8,618 nucleotides of DNA from the NCBI GenBank assembly GCA_023259315.1, contig JAHFQL010000018.1, forward strand, positions 1 through 8,618, read 5' to 3'. A model generated the notes under the pieces. That model saw nothing but the letters and a program-made list of their open reading frames with translations. It had not been told where the DNA came from and ran no database searches. A program made the translations under genes and the position numbers. Positions 5,707 through 8,618 of this stretch are shown in pieces. The number at the start of each line of letters is the position of its first letter. Within the stretch, counting starts at the first letter, position 1. The stretch comes from Candidatus Woesearchaeota archaeon (lineage in GTDB: Archaea > Nanoarchaeota > Nanoarchaeia > Woesearchaeales > GW2011-AR4).

Positions 5707-5819
5707 ATATGTCAAAAATTATTTTCATTGGACGTGCCTAATTGTCAAGGCAAACAGTAATTAAAATATTGATTAAAGGATAACTTTAACTAAAAAATTA
5801 TTTTAATTTAAAAATTCAA

Positions 5820-5921
5820 TCAGCCTTCGTCAAATTCTAGTGCTCGGCTTCGCTGTTTCACCATGTCAAAAATCATAGATTTTTGAGCATGATCGAAAAT
5901 CGCAAAGCGATTTATCGACAC
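5820..5921 (-). CDS. Doubtful 33-codon minus-strand ORF inside the structured element
   Basis: Reading from a GTG at 5919-5921, the minus strand encodes 33 residues, starting VSINRFAIFDHAQKS and ending RALEFDEG before a TGA at 5820-5822. GGGGAGG (minus strand, plus positions 5931-5937) lies 9 nt before the GTG, and the frame stays open upstream to 5969. The peptide composition is protein-like. Against it are the two hairpins that fill half the ORF and arginine codons that are all CGC or CGA, unlike the metabolic genes. It may be a fossil of a mobile or bacterial sequence. I do not recognise it. Confidence 0.2.
   Translation of the reverse strand: MSINRFAIFDHAQKSMIFDMVKQRSRALEFDEG
5862..5891. 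repeat. Inverted repeat (13-bp stem, ATA loop)
   Basis: TCAAAAATC (5866-5874) and GATTTTTGA (5878-5886) form a perfect 9-bp stem around ATA. After one bulged G (5887) the stem extends by CATG/CATG (5862-5865 with 5888-5891). It is the stronger half of the structured intergenic element. Confidence 0.75.
5893..5918. repeat. Inverted repeat (11-bp stem, AAA loop)
   Basis: AAATCGC (5897-5903) and GCGATTT (5907-5913) pair perfectly around AAA. After a bulged A (5914) the flanking TCGA copies (5893-5896 and 5915-5918) add four more pairs. It begins 1 nt after the previous hairpin ends and repeats its plan: a core stem, a single-nucleotide bulge on the 3' arm, then a 4-bp palindromic clamp. Confidence 0.75.
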
Positions 5922-5980
5922 ATCGCTCAGCCTCCCCAATACATTTTCAATTATTATAATCCAAAATCTTTAATCCTTAA

Positions 5981-5998
5981 ACCAAATATTTAAAAATA
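5981..5998 (+). promoter_or_regulatory. BRE/TATA box of trxB
   Basis: ACCAAA (5981-5986, BRE-like) is followed by TATTTAAAAATA, centred about 27 nt before the ATG at 6020. No SD precedes the gene, so the message is probably leaderless. The box is nearly palindromic and could also be read on the minus strand toward the structured element. Confidence 0.65.
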
Positions 5999-6019
5999 CT
6001 ATCTTTTCTTTATTTTAAT

Positions 6020-7003
6020 ATGGCAAACATGATTTACGACACTATAATTATAGGCGCTGGATGCGCTGGATTAGGGGCAGCAATGTATGCTGGCAGACTG
6101 AATATGAAAACTTTGATGATAGGCGACAATATAGGCGGCACAATCGCATTGACAGATGTTGTTGAAAATTATCCCGGGTTTATAAGATTGACAGGGCAAG
6201 AGTTAGCGGACAACTTAAGAAAACATGCAGAAGACTATGACATTGAAAAAGCAGAAGAAAAAGTGACCAAGATAAGGATTGAGCATGGCTGCTTTTTTGT
6301 CGATACAAACGAAAACAAAACTTATCAATCAAAGACAATAATTTTTGCAACAGGCACGGAATGGAGAAAACTAAATATTCCGGGAGAAAAAGAATTTGCG
6401 AACAAAGGCGTTCATTACTGCGCTTTGTGTGATGGCGCGATTTACAAAGGTAAAGTTGTTGCCGTTGTTGGCGGTGGCGATAGCGCTGCAAAAGAATCGC
6501 TTCTTATGTCGCAATATGCTCGCAAAGTCTACAGTTTAGTAAGAGGCGATAAGCTTAGAGGAGAGCCAATCAACAACGACAGAGTAGATAAAAATCCAAA
6601 AATTGAAGTTATAATGAAAGCCAGCGTTAAACAAATAATCGGGGATAAAATTGTCAAAGGAGTTATCCTTGACAAACCTGTTAGTGGAAGCACAACCTTA
6701 AACTTAGACGCTGTTTTTGTTGCAATCGGGCATATCGCCTTGTCGCAGCTTGCAAAAGATGCTGGAGTGAAAACAAATGAGAAGAGAGAGATAATAATCG
6801 ACAGGCAATCCAAAACCAATGTGCCGGGATTTTTTGCAGCAGGCGATGTAACTGACACTGTTTTCAAGCAGGCTATTACCGGAGTCAGCGAAGGAGTGAC
6901 TGCTGTTTATTCTGCTTACACTTATGTTAATGAAAATGAATTTATCTGCCCGATTGGTAATGAGGATTTGATGGTTAAAGTTGGGAATAAGAAAAAGAAA
7001 TAA
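6020..7003 (+). CDS. trxB: Thioredoxin reductase-like FAD/NAD(P) disulfide oxidoreductase
   Basis: This 327-residue low-molecular-weight flavoprotein is expected to pass electrons from NAD(P)H through FAD and a Cys pair to a thioredoxin- or glutaredoxin-like partner in the cytosol. The FAD-binding GAGCAG is at 12-17, ATG near 110-112, the redox centre CALC in HYCALCDG at 134-137, the NAD(P) loop GGGDSA at 151-156, and the second FAD motif AAGDVTD at 273-279. Three points differ from the E. coli enzyme: Cys15 in place of Pro in GxGPAG, CALC for CATC, and LVRGDKLRG (173-181) where NADPH enzymes have HRRxxxR. The last change makes the coenzyme preference uncertain. A Lys-rich tail (KKKK) ends the protein. 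A likely partner is the CPWC glutaredoxin in this window. Confidence 0.92.
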   Translation: MANMIYDTIIIGAGCAGLGAAMYAGRLNMKTLMIGDNIGGTIALTDVVENYPGFIRLTGQELADNLRKHAEDYDIEKAEEKVTKIRIEHGCFFVDTNENKTYQSKTIIFATGTEWRKLNIPGEKEFANKGVHYCALCDGAIYKGKVVAVVGGGDSAAKESLLMSQYARKVYSLVRGDKLRGEPINNDRVDKNPKIEVIMKASVKQIIGDKIVKGVILDKPVSGSTTLNLDAVFVAIGHIALSQLAKDAGVKTNEKREIIIDRQSKTNVPGFFAAGDVTDTVFKQAITGVSEGVTAVYSAYTYVNENEFICPIGNEDLMVKVGNKKKK

Positions 7004-7062
7004 TATAATTTGAATTAAAAAATCAAGAACAAGTTCATTAAAAAATTAATCCAGTAAATAAC

Positions 7063-7070
7063 TTTAAAAA
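7063..7070 (+). promoter_or_regulatory. TATA box of mdh
   Basis: TTTAAAAA within AACTTTAAAAATC is centred about 27 nt before the ATG at 7094. There is no SD, so the message is again likely leaderless. The box lies about 60 nt past the trxB stop, which shows that mdh can be expressed on its own. Confidence 0.65.
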
Positions 7071-7093
7071 TCAAACAACAATACCAAATATAA

Positions 7094-8497
<1,404 letters not shown>

Positions 8498-8526
8498 AAA
8501 ATTATCCTTGTTAAGTTAGGACAGTC

Positions 8527-8540
8527 TATTTTTAAATTTA
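8527..8540 (-). promoter_or_regulatory. TATA box of the minus-strand hypothetical gene
   Basis: The minus strand reads TAAATTTAAAAATA, a strong TATA-type stretch centred about 34-38 nt before the ATG at 8497. That places the RNA start near 8505-8510, at the edge of the AAGGAT SD, so the leader would be very short. Confidence 0.5.
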
Positions 8541-8568
8541 TCCCTCTGCAAATGGTAACACCGCTAAA

Positions 8569-8576
8569 TTTAAATA
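8569..8576 (+). promoter_or_regulatory. TATA box of the right-edge gene
   Basis: TTTAAATA is centred about 36 nt before the ATG at 8609. With the minus-strand box about 35 nt away, it forms a compact divergent promoter pair. The predicted RNA start (about 8599) falls just before GGGTGA at 8600-8605. Confidence 0.5.
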
Positions 8577-8608
8577 CTTCTAAATTTCAATCATTATCTG
8601 GGTGAATT

Positions 8609-8618
8609 ATGGAAGAAG
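8609..8618 (+). CDS. First codons of a gene cut by the window edge
   Basis: ATG GAA GAA follows GGGTGA (8600-8605, 3 nt before the ATG) and a TATA box at 8569-8576. Only three codons (Met-Glu-Glu) are visible, so nothing can be said about the product. The call rests on the promoter and SD layout. Confidence 0.45.

Larger units (their letters stand above)
5821..5937. ncRNA. GC-elevated, hairpin-rich element: candidate ncRNA or palindromic repeat
   Basis: GC is about 44% here against about 19% in the 120 nt upstream. In A+T-rich archaea such islands often mark structured RNA or a foreign repeat. Two adjacent strong hairpins form its core (5862-5891 and 5893-5918), followed by CATCGCTC, which can pair with GAGCATG (5885-5891) as an alternative fold. 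A TATA-like TTTAAAAATT (5807-5816) could start a plus-strand RNA near 5836. I see no box C/D, H/ACA or tRNA features. The class is therefore open, and a MITE-like or REP-like element explains the data equally well. Confidence 0.35.
5678..6019. other. 342-nt intergenic region between pyk and trxB
   Basis: The first half (5678-5820) is very A+T-rich (about 19% GC over 5701-5820 by my count). It holds the pyk T-run, a small TGCCT/AGGCA hairpin at 5735-5752 and TATA-like words (for example TTTAAAAATT at 5807-5816). The second half opens with a block of about 44% GC (5821-5937) that is rich in palindromes and carries a short minus-strand ORF. The last 80 nt are A+T-rich again and hold the trxB promoter. 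No tRNA or recognisable RNA family was found. Confidence 0.6.

Noticed and set aside
5735..5752. TGCCT/AGGCA hairpin after pyk
   Set aside because: Five pairs with an 8-nt loop and no T-run directly after it; expected by chance in this length.
5821..5937. Box C/D sRNA, tRNA or CRISPR interpretation of the structured element
   Set aside because: No RTGATGA and CTGA box pair at usable spacing, no tRNA arms or CCA-type 3' end, and no regularly spaced direct repeats.

Overview
The window reads as chromosomal DNA from an A+T-rich archaeon. Five genes have an archaeal TATA box centred 26-28 nt before the start codon, which implies leaderless transcripts. Other genes carry strong Shine-Dalgarno (SD) sites matching an archaeal 16S tail (GGAGGTGAT type). 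Arginine is mostly AGA/AGG, and TGA is used as a stop. The small compact genes and minimal central metabolism would fit a DPANN-type lineage, but that placement is inference; no rRNA or marker gene is present.

Left part (1-2211, all + strand): the C-terminal end of a membrane protein, then a run of small SD-led genes. These are a 34-residue Lys-rich peptide ending in a SEC-C-type zinc motif, a possible 12-residue GCC peptide, a CPWC glutaredoxin of the YruB type, a 35-residue zinc-knuckle peptide, and two VOC/glyoxalase-fold genes. The last four genes are closely spaced and could be one transcript. The VOC pair uses CGN arginine codons more than its neighbours and resembles bacterial families, so it may have been acquired.

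Middle part (2212-5677): a short intergenic stretch with two TTC-loop mini-hairpins, then Glu/Leu-type glutamate dehydrogenase (+), an uncharacterised four-helix membrane protein (-), and pyruvate kinase (+). The last two are divergent.

Right part (5678-8618): a 342-nt gap with a sharply bounded block of higher GC (about 44% against about 19% upstream), holding two strong adjacent hairpins and a possible 33-codon minus-strand ORF. Then come thioredoxin-reductase-like flavoprotein, LDH-type malate dehydrogenase, an unrecognised 157-residue gene on the minus strand that overlaps the mdh tail by 9 nt, and the first codons of a divergent gene.

Together the recognised enzymes cover the pyruvate, malate and glutamate nodes (PK, MDH, GDH) and dithiol redox (TrxR-like, Grx-like). 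Each large metabolic gene appears to be a single leaderless unit; the small genes appear to be co-translated. No CRISPR, tRNA, rRNA, transposase or defence gene was seen. The points most worth a second look are the Cys-rich micropeptides and the structured GC-rich intergenic element.
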